Part shown: piece by piece, positions 34,414 to 44,251 of the stretch | Position numbering within the stretch: position 1 is the first letter of the stretch | How the letters are laid out: every line of letters starts with the position of its first letter | Assembly (NCBI GenBank): GCA_038521865.1 | Contig: JBCBKO010000001.1 | Span: 372,001-436,000, forward strand | DNA length: 64,000 bases | Direction: 5' to 3' | Origin: CALBPI01 sp038521865 | GTDB taxonomy: Bacteria; Pseudomonadota; Gammaproteobacteria; Steroidobacterales; Woeseiaceae | Notes under the pieces: model-generated | Databases searched by the model: none | Told to the model about the DNA's origin: nothing | What the model saw: the letters and a program-made list of their open reading frames with translations, nothing else | Made by a program: the position numbers and the translations under genes

Positions 34414-34853
34414 CACCAAGACAACAGCGTATGCTCTCGGTTGGACTGCTGCTCGGTGGTCTGGCACTGGTATCGGCATTGAGTATCGGTGCGTTCAAAG
34501 AAAATACGGGCTTCTATTTCGAGCTCGATCAGGTTGCGGCGGGGGATACACCGCCGGATCGAGCCTTCCGTGTCGGCGGACTCGTGAAAGAAGGCAGCCT
34601 GTTTCGTGAGCCCGGAAGTTTGGAACTCGAGTTCACGCTGACCGATACCAAGAACGAACTGGTGGTGGCCTACAAAGGTGTCCTCCCCGATCTGTTCAGA
34701 GACGGGCAGGGCATCATCGCCCGAGGACAGCTCGGCGAGGATGGGCGCTTCGTCGCAGAGGAAGTGCTCGCGAAGCACGATGAGAACTATATGCCACCCG
34801 AAGTTGCGGATTCTCTGGAGCGGCAAGGCTACAAGCCTGCTGAAGAAGGATGA
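34410..34853 (+). CDS. ccmE: heme chaperone CcmE
   Basis: Membrane-anchored periplasmic heme chaperone, 147 aa from GTG 34410. One N-terminal helix, then an OB-fold domain. The covalent heme-binding His123 and the stacking Tyr127 lie in LAKHDENYMPPE, which is the H-type (HxxxY) CcmE. It overlaps ccmD and ccmF by 4 bp each. Confidence 0.96.
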   Translation: MTPRQQRMLSVGLLLGGLALVSALSIGAFKENTGFYFELDQVAAGDTPPDRAFRVGGLVKEGSLFREPGSLELEFTLTDTKNELVVAYKGVLPDLFRDGQGIIARGQLGEDGRFVAEEVLAKHDENYMPPEVADSLERQGYKPAEEG

Positions 34854-36796
34854 TTCCTGAGCTAGGACAAATCGCACTTTTGATCGCGTTTATGTTGGCG
34901 ATTGTTCAAGGTGTGATGCCACTCGTTGGAGCCCATCGTAACGACAGCGTCTGGATGCAGGTCGCGCGGCCCGCGGCGTTTGCCCAGTTTGGATTCGTAG
35001 CGATTGCGTTCGGCATCCTTACTTCCGCGTTCATCAACAATGATTTTTCGCTTCAGTACGTCGCGTCCAACTCCAATACCGCGCTGCCCTTGATGTTCCG
35101 CATAGCGGCGGTCTGGGGCGCGCACGAGGGGTCGATGCTGCTGTGGATTCTGATTCTTTCGATCTGGACTATCGCGGTCGCGGTCGGCTCCCGTAGCTTG
35201 CCGGAACCTGTCGCTGCGCGTGTCATCGGCGTGCTCGGATTGTTGAGTGTCGGCACGCTCGCATTCACGCTGTTCACCTCCAACCCATTCCTTCGATTGG
35301 ATATCGCACCGGTCGATGGTCGCGATCTGAATCCCTTGTTGCAGGACCCGGCGTTAGTGATTCATCCGCCGATGCTCTACATTGGTTACGTGGGTTTGTC
35401 AGTCGCTTTTGCATTCGCGATTGCCGCGATGCTGTCGGGTGAACTCGACCGGCAGTGGGCGCGCTGGACACGACCGTGGACGACAGCAGCCTGGGTTTTC
35501 TTGACACTCGGGATCGCGCTTGGGAGCTGGTGGGCCTACTACGAACTCGGCTGGGGTGGCTGGTGGTTCTGGGACCCAGTCGAAAACGCTTCGTTTATGC
35601 CGTGGCTCGCGGCGACGGCACTTTTCCACTCGTTGGCGGTTACAGAGACCCGAGGGCTTTTCAAGAGCTGGACGCTTCTGCTCGCGATCATGGCGTTTTC
35701 GCTCAGCCTGCTTGGCACCTTCCTTGTTCGGTCCGGCGTGCTTGTGTCGGTACATGCCTTTGCTAGTGATCCGGCGCGAGGCTATTTCATTCTCGCGTTC
35801 TTGTTCGTTGTTATTTTCTGCGCACTCGCGTTGTACGCGTGGCGCGCACCGTCGTTGGACTCTCAGGCAGGGTTTCAGCCGACAGCTCGGGAGACGTTCC
35901 TGCTTCTGAATAACGTGCTGTTGGTGGTTGCCGCTACGCTGATTTTGATCGGCACTCTGTACCCACTGATCATCGAGCACCTAGGCATGGGCAAGGTCTC
36001 GGTCGGGCCGGAGGTGTTTGAGCTGGTATTCATCATTCCCATGTTGCCGCTGACGTTTCTCATTGGTGTGGGTATGCACACCACCTGGCGTACCGGCAAC
36101 CTCGACCAGGTCTGGAAGCAGTACCGTTGGATTGGTTTGGTGACCCTGTTAATCGCGATTGCAGGGCCGTGGTTGATCTACGGCAAATTCATGCCTATGA
36201 CCGCGATCGGTGTTACTGCGGGACTCTGGGTCATCCTGGCATCCGTAGCCACGCCGATCCGGGCAGCATTCGGCAAGGCGACGATGACACGTGCGCAGAC
36301 GGGCATGCACCTCGCCCATCTTGGCGTTGGATTATTCACCGTCGGTGCGGTTGTGGTGTCGTCGTTTGGTTTCGAGACAGACAGAGCGATTCGCAGTGGA
36401 CAGAGCATCACGGTCGCCGGATACGACATCACGATGGACCGTATTGAAGACGGCACCGGGCCCAACTACGTGGCGAGACGCGGCACCTTCACAGTGAGGC
36501 AGGGTGAAGAATCCATCTCGGTGCTGTACCCGGAAAAACGCAATTACACCACTCAAGTCAGCGAAATGACCGAGGCGGGTATCGACGCAACGCTAGCGCG
36601 TGATCTGTTCATCGCGATGGGGGACGATCTCGGTGACGGTTCCTGGTCAGTGCGTGTCCAGTACAAGCCGATGATTCGGTTGATATGGCTCGGCGCACTT
36701 GTGATGGCGTTTGGCGGTCTATTGGCGATTACTGACGTGCGTTACCGATCGCGCGTGAGAAAACGTAAGCCTGCTGCGAATGCGGTGGAGGCCTAA
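34850..36796 (+). CDS. ccmF: cytochrome c heme lyase subunit CcmF
   Basis: A 648-aa polytopic inner-membrane protein, the synthetase that attaches heme to apocytochrome c with CcmH/CcmI. The WWD domain is GWGGWWFWDPVENASFMPWL, with conserved histidines before and after (for example HPPMLYIGYVG). Length matches E. coli CcmF (647). Confidence 0.97.
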   Translation: MIPELGQIALLIAFMLAIVQGVMPLVGAHRNDSVWMQVARPAAFAQFGFVAIAFGILTSAFINNDFSLQYVASNSNTALPLMFRIAAVWGAHEGSMLLWILILSIWTIAVAVGSRSLPEPVAARVIGVLGLLSVGTLAFTLFTSNPFLRLDIAPVDGRDLNPLLQDPALVIHPPMLYIGYVGLSVAFAFAIAAMLSGELDRQWARWTRPWTTAAWVFLTLGIALGSWWAYYELGWGGWWFWDPVENASFMPWLAATALFHSLAVTETRGLFKSWTLLLAIMAFSLSLLGTFLVRSGVLVSVHAFASDPARGYFILAFLFVVIFCALALYAWRAPSLDSQAGFQPTARETFLLLNNVLLVVAATLILIGTLYPLIIEHLGMGKVSVGPEVFELVFIIPMLPLTFLIGVGMHTTWRTGNLDQVWKQYRWIGLVTLLIAIAGPWLIYGKFMPMTAIGVTAGLWVILASVATPIRAAFGKATMTRAQTGMHLAHLGVGLFTVGAVVVSSFGFETDRAIRSGQSITVAGYDITMDRIEDGTGPNYVARRGTFTVRQGEESISVLYPEKRNYTTQVSEMTEAGIDATLARDLFIAMGDDLGDGSWSVRVQYKPMIRLIWLGALVMAFGGLLAITDVRYRSRVRKRKPAANAVEA

Positions 36797-36800
36797 CCCG

Positions 36801-37316
36801 ATGCGTTTCGTGCTGCCGCTCGCTTTGTTCGCCGTGCTCTGTGGCTTTTTGGTCATGGGCATTGGGGAAGATCCGACGCGAATTCCCTCGCCACTGTTAG
36901 ATCGACCTGTGCCGGGATTCGATCTTCAGACGCTCTCTGAGCCACCGGTGGCCGTGAATGCAACGGATTTACAAGGTGAACCCGCGTTGTTGAATGTGTG
37001 GGGAAGCTGGTGCGTGAATTGTCGTCGCGAGCACGATTTTCTGATGCGGATTTCGCGTGAAATTCCTGTTTTTGGATTGAACTGGAACGATGAGCCGCAA
37101 GCCGCTCGGCAATGGTTGCAGGATCTTGGAGATCCATATCGATTCTCCGCATTCGATGCTGAGGGCAGGGTGGCCATCGACCTCGGTGTGTACGGTGCGC
37201 CGGAAACGTTTTTGCTCGACGGTAACGGCACCATCGTGCACAAGCATGTTGGCGAGCTTAATGCGGAAGTCTGGGCGCGTGATTTCGAACCGCGCCTTGC
37301 GCAATTGCGGCAATGA
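36801..37316 (+). CDS. ccmG: thiol:disulfide interchange protein CcmG/DsbE
   Basis: A membrane-anchored periplasmic thioredoxin-like reductant of apocytochrome c, 171 aa from ATG 36801. The active site is WCVNC (Cys71, Cys74); most relatives have WCVPC or WCPTC, so Asn in place of Pro may shift the redox potential. The CcmG-type segment FGLNWNDEPQAARQWL and the cis-Pro loop GAPETFLLDG are present. Overlaps ccmH by 4 bp. Confidence 0.93.
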   Translation: MRFVLPLALFAVLCGFLVMGIGEDPTRIPSPLLDRPVPGFDLQTLSEPPVAVNATDLQGEPALLNVWGSWCVNCRREHDFLMRISREIPVFGLNWNDEPQAARQWLQDLGDPYRFSAFDAEGRVAIDLGVYGAPETFLLDGNGTIVHKHVGELNAEVWARDFEPRLAQLRQ

Positions 37317-37744
37317 TGCGCAGCGTCATCTCGAGCTTGGCGATCGGGTTTCTGCTGTCGATCGGTTTGGTTGGTCCGGTTTCCGCGATCGACCGCGAGG
37401 TTGCCTTCGAAGATGTCGATATGCAGGCGCGTTACCAGCGCGTGATCCACAACATTCGATGTCTCACTTGTCAGAACCAGTCGATCAAAGATTCCAATTC
37501 GCCGTTGGCGCGGGACCTTCGGCGTGAAGTTCGAGAACAAATGGCCAGCGGTGCGAGTGACGGCGAGATCTATGCGTTCATGCAAGCGCGGTATGGCGAC
37601 TTCGCACTCTACAAGCCGCCGCTAAGCGCAAAGACCGTCGCACTGTGGTCGTCGCCGGCGCTGCTGATGGCGATCGCACTATTTGCACTCTTTCGAACTC
37701 TGAAACGTCGTAGCCAGCTCGATATTTCGATCGACGGAGACTGA
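37313..37744 (+). CDS. ccmH: cytochrome c maturation protein CcmH (CcmL type)
   Basis: A 143-aa protein with a signal peptide (about 1-25), the apocytochrome-interacting motif RCLTCQNQS (Cys50, Cys53), a three-helix bundle, and a C-terminal membrane helix (about 106-127). This is the short CcmH/CcmL form; the TPR part is encoded separately as ccmI, unlike the fused E. coli CcmH. Confidence 0.95.
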   Translation: MMRSVISSLAIGFLLSIGLVGPVSAIDREVAFEDVDMQARYQRVIHNIRCLTCQNQSIKDSNSPLARDLRREVREQMASGASDGEIYAFMQARYGDFALYKPPLSAKTVALWSSPALLMAIALFALFRTLKRRSQLDISIDGD

Positions 37745-37745
37745 T

Positions 37746-38765
37746 GTGAGTACGACGTTTTGGGTTGTCGCGATCGCGATGGTGCTTGCAGGAGTACTGG
37801 TGGCAACGCTGCCGCTCTGGCGCGGGCAACGGTTGCTTGGTACTTTCGCCGTGTCTGGCGGGGTCTTGCTTTGCGTCACGTTGTTATACCCGATAGCCAG
37901 CAACTACACGCCGCGTTCTCCGGCATTCCAGTTAGTTCGCGAGGCAACGGATCGCGAGACGTTTTCATCTGCAGCCGACATGTTGTCGGCAGACCTTCAG
38001 AAGCGACCTGACGACTACCTTGGGTGGGTGGTGCTTGGCGAAGCACGGCTCAGGCTCGGTCAGCCTGTTGAAGCAGTATCCGCTCTTCGGAAGGCGATGA
38101 ATCTCGCAACAGTCCCCGACCCGGGTTTGATGGTGAAGCTTGGCGATGCCCTCACGCAGGTGACGGGCGGCGAGCGTGGGCTGACGCAGGAAACTGTCCA
38201 GCTCTATCTTGCGGCAAATCAACTGGCGCCGGACGATCCCAATACCATGTTCGCTGCCGGTCTCGCCTACGGAGCACAGGGCAACAATGACGCTGCGGCC
38301 GACGTTTGGGAGCGACTCATTCGTGCCTCAGAGCCGCCCGCCGACGTCAAACTCATTCTGCAACGTCAGATCGCACAATGGCGCGGTGGCACGCCGCCTA
38401 GCAATGCGAGCGGCACACAGTTGGCGCTCGAAGTCACCTTGGCTGACGCACTGGTTCGCGATCTTCCGGACACTGCACGATTGTTTGTTTCTGTTCGAGA
38501 TCCGGGTCAACCGGGCCCGCCACTGGCTGCGCGCCAGTTGCCGCCGACTTCGTTACCGCTTTCGCTGACGCTCTCGGACGACGATGCGATGTTGGCCGGA
38601 CGGAACCTCAGTAGTGCGGACGCATTCGTGGTGACTGCGCGGATATCGATGTCGGGTGATCCAATCGGCGGCAGTGGTGATTTGCTGGGCACACTGACTG
38701 TGTCGGCCAGCGAACTTCCGGATACACCCTTACCGTTGCTGATCGACAGAGTGGTTACGCAATGA
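37746..38765 (+). CDS. ccmI: cytochrome c biogenesis TPR protein CcmI
   Basis: A 339-aa apocytochrome c chaperone, start GTG 37746. Two N-terminal membrane segments (about 4-22 and 31-49), then TPR-like helices (about 80-200: YLGWVVLGEARLRLGQPVEA and later repeats) and a C-terminal beta domain (RLFVSVRDPG and following), the usual layout of CcmI/CycH. It closes the ccm cluster and overlaps the thioesterase gene by 4 bp. Confidence 0.9.
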   Translation: MSTTFWVVAIAMVLAGVLVATLPLWRGQRLLGTFAVSGGVLLCVTLLYPIASNYTPRSPAFQLVREATDRETFSSAADMLSADLQKRPDDYLGWVVLGEARLRLGQPVEAVSALRKAMNLATVPDPGLMVKLGDALTQVTGGERGLTQETVQLYLAANQLAPDDPNTMFAAGLAYGAQGNNDAAADVWERLIRASEPPADVKLILQRQIAQWRGGTPPSNASGTQLALEVTLADALVRDLPDTARLFVSVRDPGQPGPPLAARQLPPTSLPLSLTLSDDDAMLAGRNLSSADAFVVTARISMSGDPIGGSGDLLGTLTVSASELPDTPLPLLIDRVVTQ

Positions 38766-39172
38766 GCAACTCGTTGTCCGATCCGGCGAACCATTGCTTC
38801 GCGTGTGGACCGACAAACCCGATCGGACTTCGGTTGAAGTTCAGTCTCGAGGGCGAGTTCTGCGTTGCCATATTTACCCCGGGCGAGCACCACGTGGGCT
38901 ACAACGATGTGGTGCACGGTGGGCTCCTGTTCACGGCGCTCGATGATGTAATGGCAAACTGGTTGTACCTGCAATCCGTGACTGCCTACACCGCTAAAGC
39001 GTCTGTGCGTTATCGCCGACACGCGAAGGTGGGTGAAGCTTTGGCACTCAAGGGCGAGTGCCTTTCGCGCAGGCGACGGCATTTCACGTTGAAAGGTACT
39101 GCAACCGAAGTGTCGTCCGGGGACGTAGTTTGCGAGACCGAAGCGGTGTTCATGATCGCTTCGCCCGACTGA
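38762..39172 (+). CDS. PaaI-type hotdog thioesterase
   Basis: A 136-aa hotdog-fold protein, probably an acyl-CoA thioesterase. The segment NHCFACGPTNPIGL followed by NDVVHGGLLFTALDDVM carries the hotdog HGG and catalytic acidic residues. The N-terminal CxxC-like CFACG is frequent in this subgroup. It overlaps ccmI by 4 bp and is followed by tamA after 6 bp. Substrate unknown. Confidence 0.85.
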   Translation: MSNSLSDPANHCFACGPTNPIGLRLKFSLEGEFCVAIFTPGEHHVGYNDVVHGGLLFTALDDVMANWLYLQSVTAYTAKASVRYRRHAKVGEALALKGECLSRRRRHFTLKGTATEVSSGDVVCETEAVFMIASPD

Positions 39173-39178
39173 TCGCTC

Positions 39179-40912
39179 TTGCTTACGTCAGTTTCAAGAT
39201 GTATCCGCTTCCTACTCCTGGCGGCGCTGGTAGTCACAGGCGTTTCTGTTGCAAACGCACGCGTTGTGTATCCCGACCTCGACGAGAGGGTTCAAGCGAA
39301 CGTTTCCGCTTATCTGACACTTGAGCGGCTCGGATGTGATGTTTCGGCTGCAGATATTGATCGGGGCTTAGCCGCAGCGCCAGATCAGATTGCGGAAGCA
39401 TTGCAGGCGCTTGGGTACTACACCCCCACCATCAACTTTCGTCGCGAGCAGGCAGAGGATTGCTGGGCGGTCTATGTCGATTTGAATCCGGGGCCGAGAG
39501 TCACCTACAGCGATATCGAGATTAGTGTGGTTGGGGGTGCGGCAGATGATCCGGTCGTTCGAGCGCGTCTGGATGCACTGGCTTTGCGTTCTGGTGTTGC
39601 ACTTGATCATGGTGTGTACGCGGAGGCGAAGCGTGGGCTAAATCGACTCCTCGCGAGCCGCGGGTTTTTGGAGGCGGACTTTGAGACGTCGAAACTCGAG
39701 GTGTCGCTGGATAGCCAGCAGGCTGATGTCATCTGGGATGTCGTGTCCGGGCCCAGATACAGGATCGGCGAAATTTCGATACAGCAGGAAGCGTTTGACG
39801 ATGCGCTTGTGCGGCGATTCGTCACGCTCAAGTCGGGAGATTTCTTTGATCGATCCGCGTTACAACGTCAACAGAAGGCACTTCAGTCGAGCGCTTTGAT
39901 TGCTGCGGCCAGTGTTACCGCGGACACCGAATCCACCCGCGGGAAGACGGTCCCGATTAAGATTGTTATTGAACCCGTAGAGCGCATTGGGTACTTCACA
40001 GGGATCGGCGTTTCGACAGACCGTGGGCCGAGGGTCAGGGCGGGGTACCGCAATCGCCGTGTCAATGACAAAGGGCATCAAGTCGATGTAGATCTTCGCG
40101 CATCACCGGTGTTGAGCGAAGCCTCCGCGCGATACCGAAGACCGTTGATGAATCCCTTGGTGGAATGGGAGTCCTATCAGTGGTCTGCCAGCGCTGAGCG
40201 CACCGACACGTCGGAGAGCGATATCGCGCAAGTCGGTTGGGAGAGAATTCGGGTACTCGACAACGGCTGGATCGCGACCTACGGCCTGCAGGCGAGCCAA
40301 ACTGAGTTCGTTGTTGCGGGTTCCGAGGATTCGACAACGTTGTTAATGCCGGTTGCCGGATTCAGTCGACGACAGGCCGACAGTGACACCAATCCTCGCT
40401 CCGGTTATGCCACAGACTTCAATTTTCGTACGGCCAGTGAATCGGCATTCTCCACGACCAGTTTCTTCCAGGCTTACGTCCGCCAGACTTATCTGCGACC
40501 CGTCGGTGACAACGGGCGGCTGAAATTCCGGGGCGAACTGGGTTACACGTGGCGAGACGATTTCGATGCACTTCCGCCGGAGATTCGGTTTTTTGCGGGT
40601 GGCGATAACAGTGTCCGCGGCTATGATTTCGAGACTATCGGTCCAAGCGATTCCGAGGGGCGCGTGATCGGTGGGAGTCGACTCGCGGTCGGAAGTATCG
40701 AATACGAATTCGATTTCACTGCCACGTTTGGTGTCGCTGCATTTTTTGATGTTGGCAGTGCGTTTGATGGGGGTGCTCCCGAGTGGCAACGCGGAACCGG
40801 GCTCGGTGTCGTGTGGCGCTCACCCGTTGGGCCTCTGCGAGCCTATCTGGGCCACGCACTAGATGGCGAGCGCGGTGTTAGGCTCCACGTCAATTTCGGG
40901 TCAGACCTATGA
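39179..40912 (+). CDS. tamA: translocation and assembly module outer-membrane protein TamA
   Basis: An Omp85-family outer-membrane barrel, 577 aa, as E. coli TamA (577). The start is TTG 39179, needed to include the signal peptide RFLLLAALVVTGVSVANA; no in-frame ATG precedes it. Three POTRA domains occupy about 35-270 and the barrel about 280-577, with the Omp85 motif NSVRGYDF near 479 and a barrel-closing C-terminal segment LRAYLGHALDG. The end overlaps tamB by 4 bp. Confidence 0.93.
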   Translation: MLTSVSRCIRFLLLAALVVTGVSVANARVVYPDLDERVQANVSAYLTLERLGCDVSAADIDRGLAAAPDQIAEALQALGYYTPTINFRREQAEDCWAVYVDLNPGPRVTYSDIEISVVGGAADDPVVRARLDALALRSGVALDHGVYAEAKRGLNRLLASRGFLEADFETSKLEVSLDSQQADVIWDVVSGPRYRIGEISIQQEAFDDALVRRFVTLKSGDFFDRSALQRQQKALQSSALIAAASVTADTESTRGKTVPIKIVIEPVERIGYFTGIGVSTDRGPRVRAGYRNRRVNDKGHQVDVDLRASPVLSEASARYRRPLMNPLVEWESYQWSASAERTDTSESDIAQVGWERIRVLDNGWIATYGLQASQTEFVVAGSEDSTTLLMPVAGFSRRQADSDTNPRSGYATDFNFRTASESAFSTTSFFQAYVRQTYLRPVGDNGRLKFRGELGYTWRDDFDALPPEIRFFAGGDNSVRGYDFETIGPSDSEGRVIGGSRLAVGSIEYEFDFTATFGVAAFFDVGSAFDGGAPEWQRGTGLGVVWRSPVGPLRAYLGHALDGERGVRLHVNFGSDL

Positions 40913-43900
40913 ACGGGGCCAAGTGGTTACGACGTGTCTCGTGGACCGTCATCGGGTTATTGGTTTTCTTGTTGACGTTGGTGTGGTTTGCGCTGGGAAC
41001 GGCGTCCGGCGCCAGATTTGTACTTGGGCAGGTATTGGACCGAACCGACGATCTCGTCAGCGTCGAACAGATTGAGGGCAGCTTTCTGGGCGGTCTCCGG
41101 CTCAGCGGTATCGACGTTGATGCCGGCGAGGCCAAAGTACGTGTGAGTGCTGCGTATCTGGAGGTCTCCTCAAAAGTCCTCTTCGATTTTCGGCAAGTTG
41201 TGATTCACGCATTCGATCTGGATGGTGTGGTGGTCATACTTCCCGAAAGCGAACAGACCAGTCAGCCAACACCAATTAGCGATGTAATCGTTCCGGAGTT
41301 ACCCAAAATCGAGTTGCCGATCGAAGTGCTGGTTCGTCGGTTCGAGGTGACGAACGGCGCGGTCAGGCAAGGTGCGGTGACGATATTCGATTGGGAAACG
41401 TTATCGATATCGGGCGCATTGAAGTCGGATCGAGTTCGGGGACTCGATCTTGATTTGATCACTGACACGTACGGGCTCTTTTTCGATGGTGACTGCGAGC
41501 TCGGTGGCGCTCTCCAGCATGATCTATCGATCGTGTTCCTGTTGTCGCCCGAGAATCAAAGTCCCTCTGCCTCCATCAAGCTCAGTGGTAGCCGTAAGCG
41601 AATCGAGTTGGACGGCGCTATCGACAACCTTTTGGACGCAAGCCTTAAGGGGTCTCTGTCGTTGCCGGTTGAACAGCCTGCCACGGGTGTGCTCGCGCTT
41701 GAGTCGCAGAGCGGTAGCGTCAGCCGCGATGGTCGCGAAGTGTCCTGGCGCGACCTTGGTATCCGTGTTGAAGGTCGACTTTCTGAATGGCGATCGACGG
41801 GTGCGTCCTATATCAGTTCCCATATCGTGCCGGCCGGACAGGTGCGTTGGACGATTGCTGGAGCATCTCATGCAATCTCTGTTGAGGATTTGGTTTTGGA
41901 ACCCGTGTCGGGCGGGAGCGCGCACCTCCGTGGCGAGTACGATTGGATTGCGCAGCGTGTCGTCGGGGCGATAACGGCTTCGCTAGATCAGTCTGAAATC
42001 GACGTCACGGGTGACTGGTCTTTTGTGAGTGGTGGCGAGTTGCGTGGGAATCTTTCGGTGGGTGATGTAGGGGTTGTTTTGCCTGGTGCGTCGGGGAGTG
42101 GAACTGCGATATTCGAGGTGAGCGGGACGGTTGATGCATTCAGCGCGGATGCGGACGTCACGATTCCCAACCTGAGTCTGTCGGGTGCGATTCTCGATAC
42201 GGCTTCGATCGATTTGTCTGTTGATCGTGCCGGTGTTGTGAACGCGGCATTGCTGGCGAATCGATTGGTCTATCAGGGGCAATCCATTAGTGATCTCGAG
42301 TTGACGATAGAGGGCACTGAGGCTCTGCACGAAGTCGCGCTTTCTGCGGCGGGCGGCACTGGATTCGACTCGCTTGCCTTGATCGCGAATGGTCGTCTGG
42401 AGGACCGGACGGTCTGGAATGGCAATCTGGAAGCGCTTTCCGTTCTTGTTAAGCCCGGGCGCATCGACCCGCTTTCGCTGAAGCTGCAGGCGCCAACCGG
42501 TTTGCAGATCGCGAGGGACAGTTTTTCGTGGGAAGCAGGGTGTATTGCGGTCGATGTTTACGGGGCGCTATGTGCGACCGCGGGTTGGGAAGACGGAAAA
42601 TTCGAGATGCTCAAGGTAAGATCGGAGTGTTTTGATCTCGCGATTTTGCCGACGCTTGACGATAGTTCAAGGCTGGAGGGAGCGGTCAGTGTGGCGGCGG
42701 ATTTGTTCGGCACAGTCCCGCAATTGAGCGGATCGCTCGAGGCTTCAATGATAGACGCAGGTATTGCTCTGTCGGGAGATCAGGAGCGCATCGATATCAA
42801 TCGAGGTGAGTTGGTGGTCGAGTGGCAATCCGGTGCATTGAATGCCACGGCCGCCGTAAGTTCGGTTGGGAATTCAAACCTGCGTGCAAACTTCTCGACA
42901 GCAACCTGGTTGGATGCGTCTCAGCCGATTTCCGGCGAGGTGGTATTTGAGTTGCCGCAGTTGAGTCGATGGGATGGGCTCACCGCGGATGTTCGCTCCA
43001 TAAAAGGTTCAGTACTCGGCGTTTTATCCGTGGAAGGCAGTATCTCGACACCGCGTCTGGATGCCGATGTTCGACTGAAGGATGCGGAAGCTGAGATCTT
43101 ACCGCTGAACATATTGGTCGATCAGTTGTCTGCGACCGTGCGGGGTGACCCGTTTGATGTGCTCGATGCGACCGTTGTTGGCAGTAGTGGCGGGGGCAGC
43201 GCGCAGTTTAGCGGGCAGCTGGGACTTGTTGACGGAGCGCCTTTTGTCAACGGCAGGCTCAACGCAAAGGATGCATTGCTCGTTGATCTTGATGCTCTGC
43301 GTTTGGAGGCGTCGTCCGACCTCTCCATCAACTGGCATCCGAGCAGCATCGCCGTACGCGGTCGAGCCGAGATTGCGGATTCCAGTGTGGTCATTCGATC
43401 GCTTCCGGATAGTGCCGTGGTCGTGTCTCCCGACGCAGTGATCATCCAGGATGTCATCGAGGATCCGTTGGAGGAGCAACGGTTTCAGCATATTGACGTT
43501 GCGCTTTCATTTGGTGATCGAGTGTCGCTGGCGGGCTTTGGGCTCAAAACCGACGTTACGGGAGGACTGCGTATTCGTCAGTTTTCCGATGCTGAGCTGC
43601 AAGCGGATGGTCGACTGACACTGCGTGACGCGAGCTACGCGGCATATGGACAGACCTTGAGCGTCACTCGCGGTACCCTGGACTTTAATGGCTCGATCGA
43701 TTCTCCCGTCTTATCCTTGCGCGCTGAGCGTGACATCGATATGGGGCGCGTGGGTATCGATATTGATGGCACGCCCGATGCACTCACTAGTGAGCTGTTT
43801 TCCGAACCTGAGCGAACGGATGCCGAAAAACTGAGTTTGCTCCTTACAGGTCGCAGCTTGTCGGATACAGATTCGGACGACGGTGTCAGTCTCGCAGATG

Positions 43901-44184
43901 CCGCAATCACATTGGGGCTTAAGCGAGCTTTTGGCGTGAGCGATGCGATTCGAAGTAGCGTGGGACTCGATGAGTTGTCAGTCGACGGCAGCGGCAGCGA
44001 TGGGCGTATTCTTGCGGGCAAGCAGCTGTCAAAGCGGATCTACCTGCAATACGCGTATGGCGTTTTTGATCAATTGTCGAACGTACTGCTGAGGTTCCAG
44101 ATCAATGACCGGCTCGCGCTTGAATCCGTTTCCGGCGAGGAACAGGCGTTTGACCTGATCTACCAGGTCGGTGGCGAGCAGTAA
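40909..44184 (+). CDS. tamB: translocation and assembly module inner-membrane protein TamB
   Basis: A 1091-aa AsmA-like bridge protein anchored in the inner membrane by one helix (about 9-29, TVIGLLVFLLTLVWFALG) and spanning the periplasm as repetitive beta-taco structure; it functions with TamA in protein insertion and phospholipid transport. The C-terminal TamB domain (about 760-1091) ends with RIYLQYAYGVFDQ and the conserved LRFQINDRLALESVSGEEQA. Length is somewhat below E. coli TamB (1259). Confidence 0.93.
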   Translation: MNGAKWLRRVSWTVIGLLVFLLTLVWFALGTASGARFVLGQVLDRTDDLVSVEQIEGSFLGGLRLSGIDVDAGEAKVRVSAAYLEVSSKVLFDFRQVVIHAFDLDGVVVILPESEQTSQPTPISDVIVPELPKIELPIEVLVRRFEVTNGAVRQGAVTIFDWETLSISGALKSDRVRGLDLDLITDTYGLFFDGDCELGGALQHDLSIVFLLSPENQSPSASIKLSGSRKRIELDGAIDNLLDASLKGSLSLPVEQPATGVLALESQSGSVSRDGREVSWRDLGIRVEGRLSEWRSTGASYISSHIVPAGQVRWTIAGASHAISVEDLVLEPVSGGSAHLRGEYDWIAQRVVGAITASLDQSEIDVTGDWSFVSGGELRGNLSVGDVGVVLPGASGSGTAIFEVSGTVDAFSADADVTIPNLSLSGAILDTASIDLSVDRAGVVNAALLANRLVYQGQSISDLELTIEGTEALHEVALSAAGGTGFDSLALIANGRLEDRTVWNGNLEALSVLVKPGRIDPLSLKLQAPTGLQIARDSFSWEAGCIAVDVYGALCATAGWEDGKFEMLKVRSECFDLAILPTLDDSSRLEGAVSVAADLFGTVPQLSGSLEASMIDAGIALSGDQERIDINRGELVVEWQSGALNATAAVSSVGNSNLRANFSTATWLDASQPISGEVVFELPQLSRWDGLTADVRSIKGSVLGVLSVEGSISTPRLDADVRLKDAEAEILPLNILVDQLSATVRGDPFDVLDATVVGSSGGGSAQFSGQLGLVDGAPFVNGRLNAKDALLVDLDALRLEASSDLSINWHPSSIAVRGRAEIADSSVVIRSLPDSAVVVSPDAVIIQDVIEDPLEEQRFQHIDVALSFGDRVSLAGFGLKTDVTGGLRIRQFSDAELQADGRLTLRDASYAAYGQTLSVTRGTLDFNGSIDSPVLSLRAERDIDMGRVGIDIDGTPDALTSELFSEPERTDAEKLSLLLTGRSLSDTDSDDGVSLADAAITLGLKRAFGVSDAIRSSVGLDELSVDGSGSDGRILAGKQLSKRIYLQYAYGVFDQLSNVLLRFQINDRLALESVSGEEQAFDLIYQVGGEQ

Positions 44185-44211
44185 GCGCGTCGCATGAGCA
44201 CCCAATGTCCG

Positions 44212-44217
44212 TATAAT
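44212..44217 (+). promoter_or_regulatory. -10 element (TATAAT) upstream of the nitronate monooxygenase gene
   Basis: A perfect TATAAT, 34 bp before the ATG at 44252. The best -35 at 17 bp is only GTCGCA. The 67-bp gap after tamB therefore probably holds an independent promoter for the nitronate monooxygenase-crcB pair. Confidence 0.5.
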
Positions 44218-44251
44218 GCGCGGGTCTTTGGGTCTTCAGGATTCGACTGCC

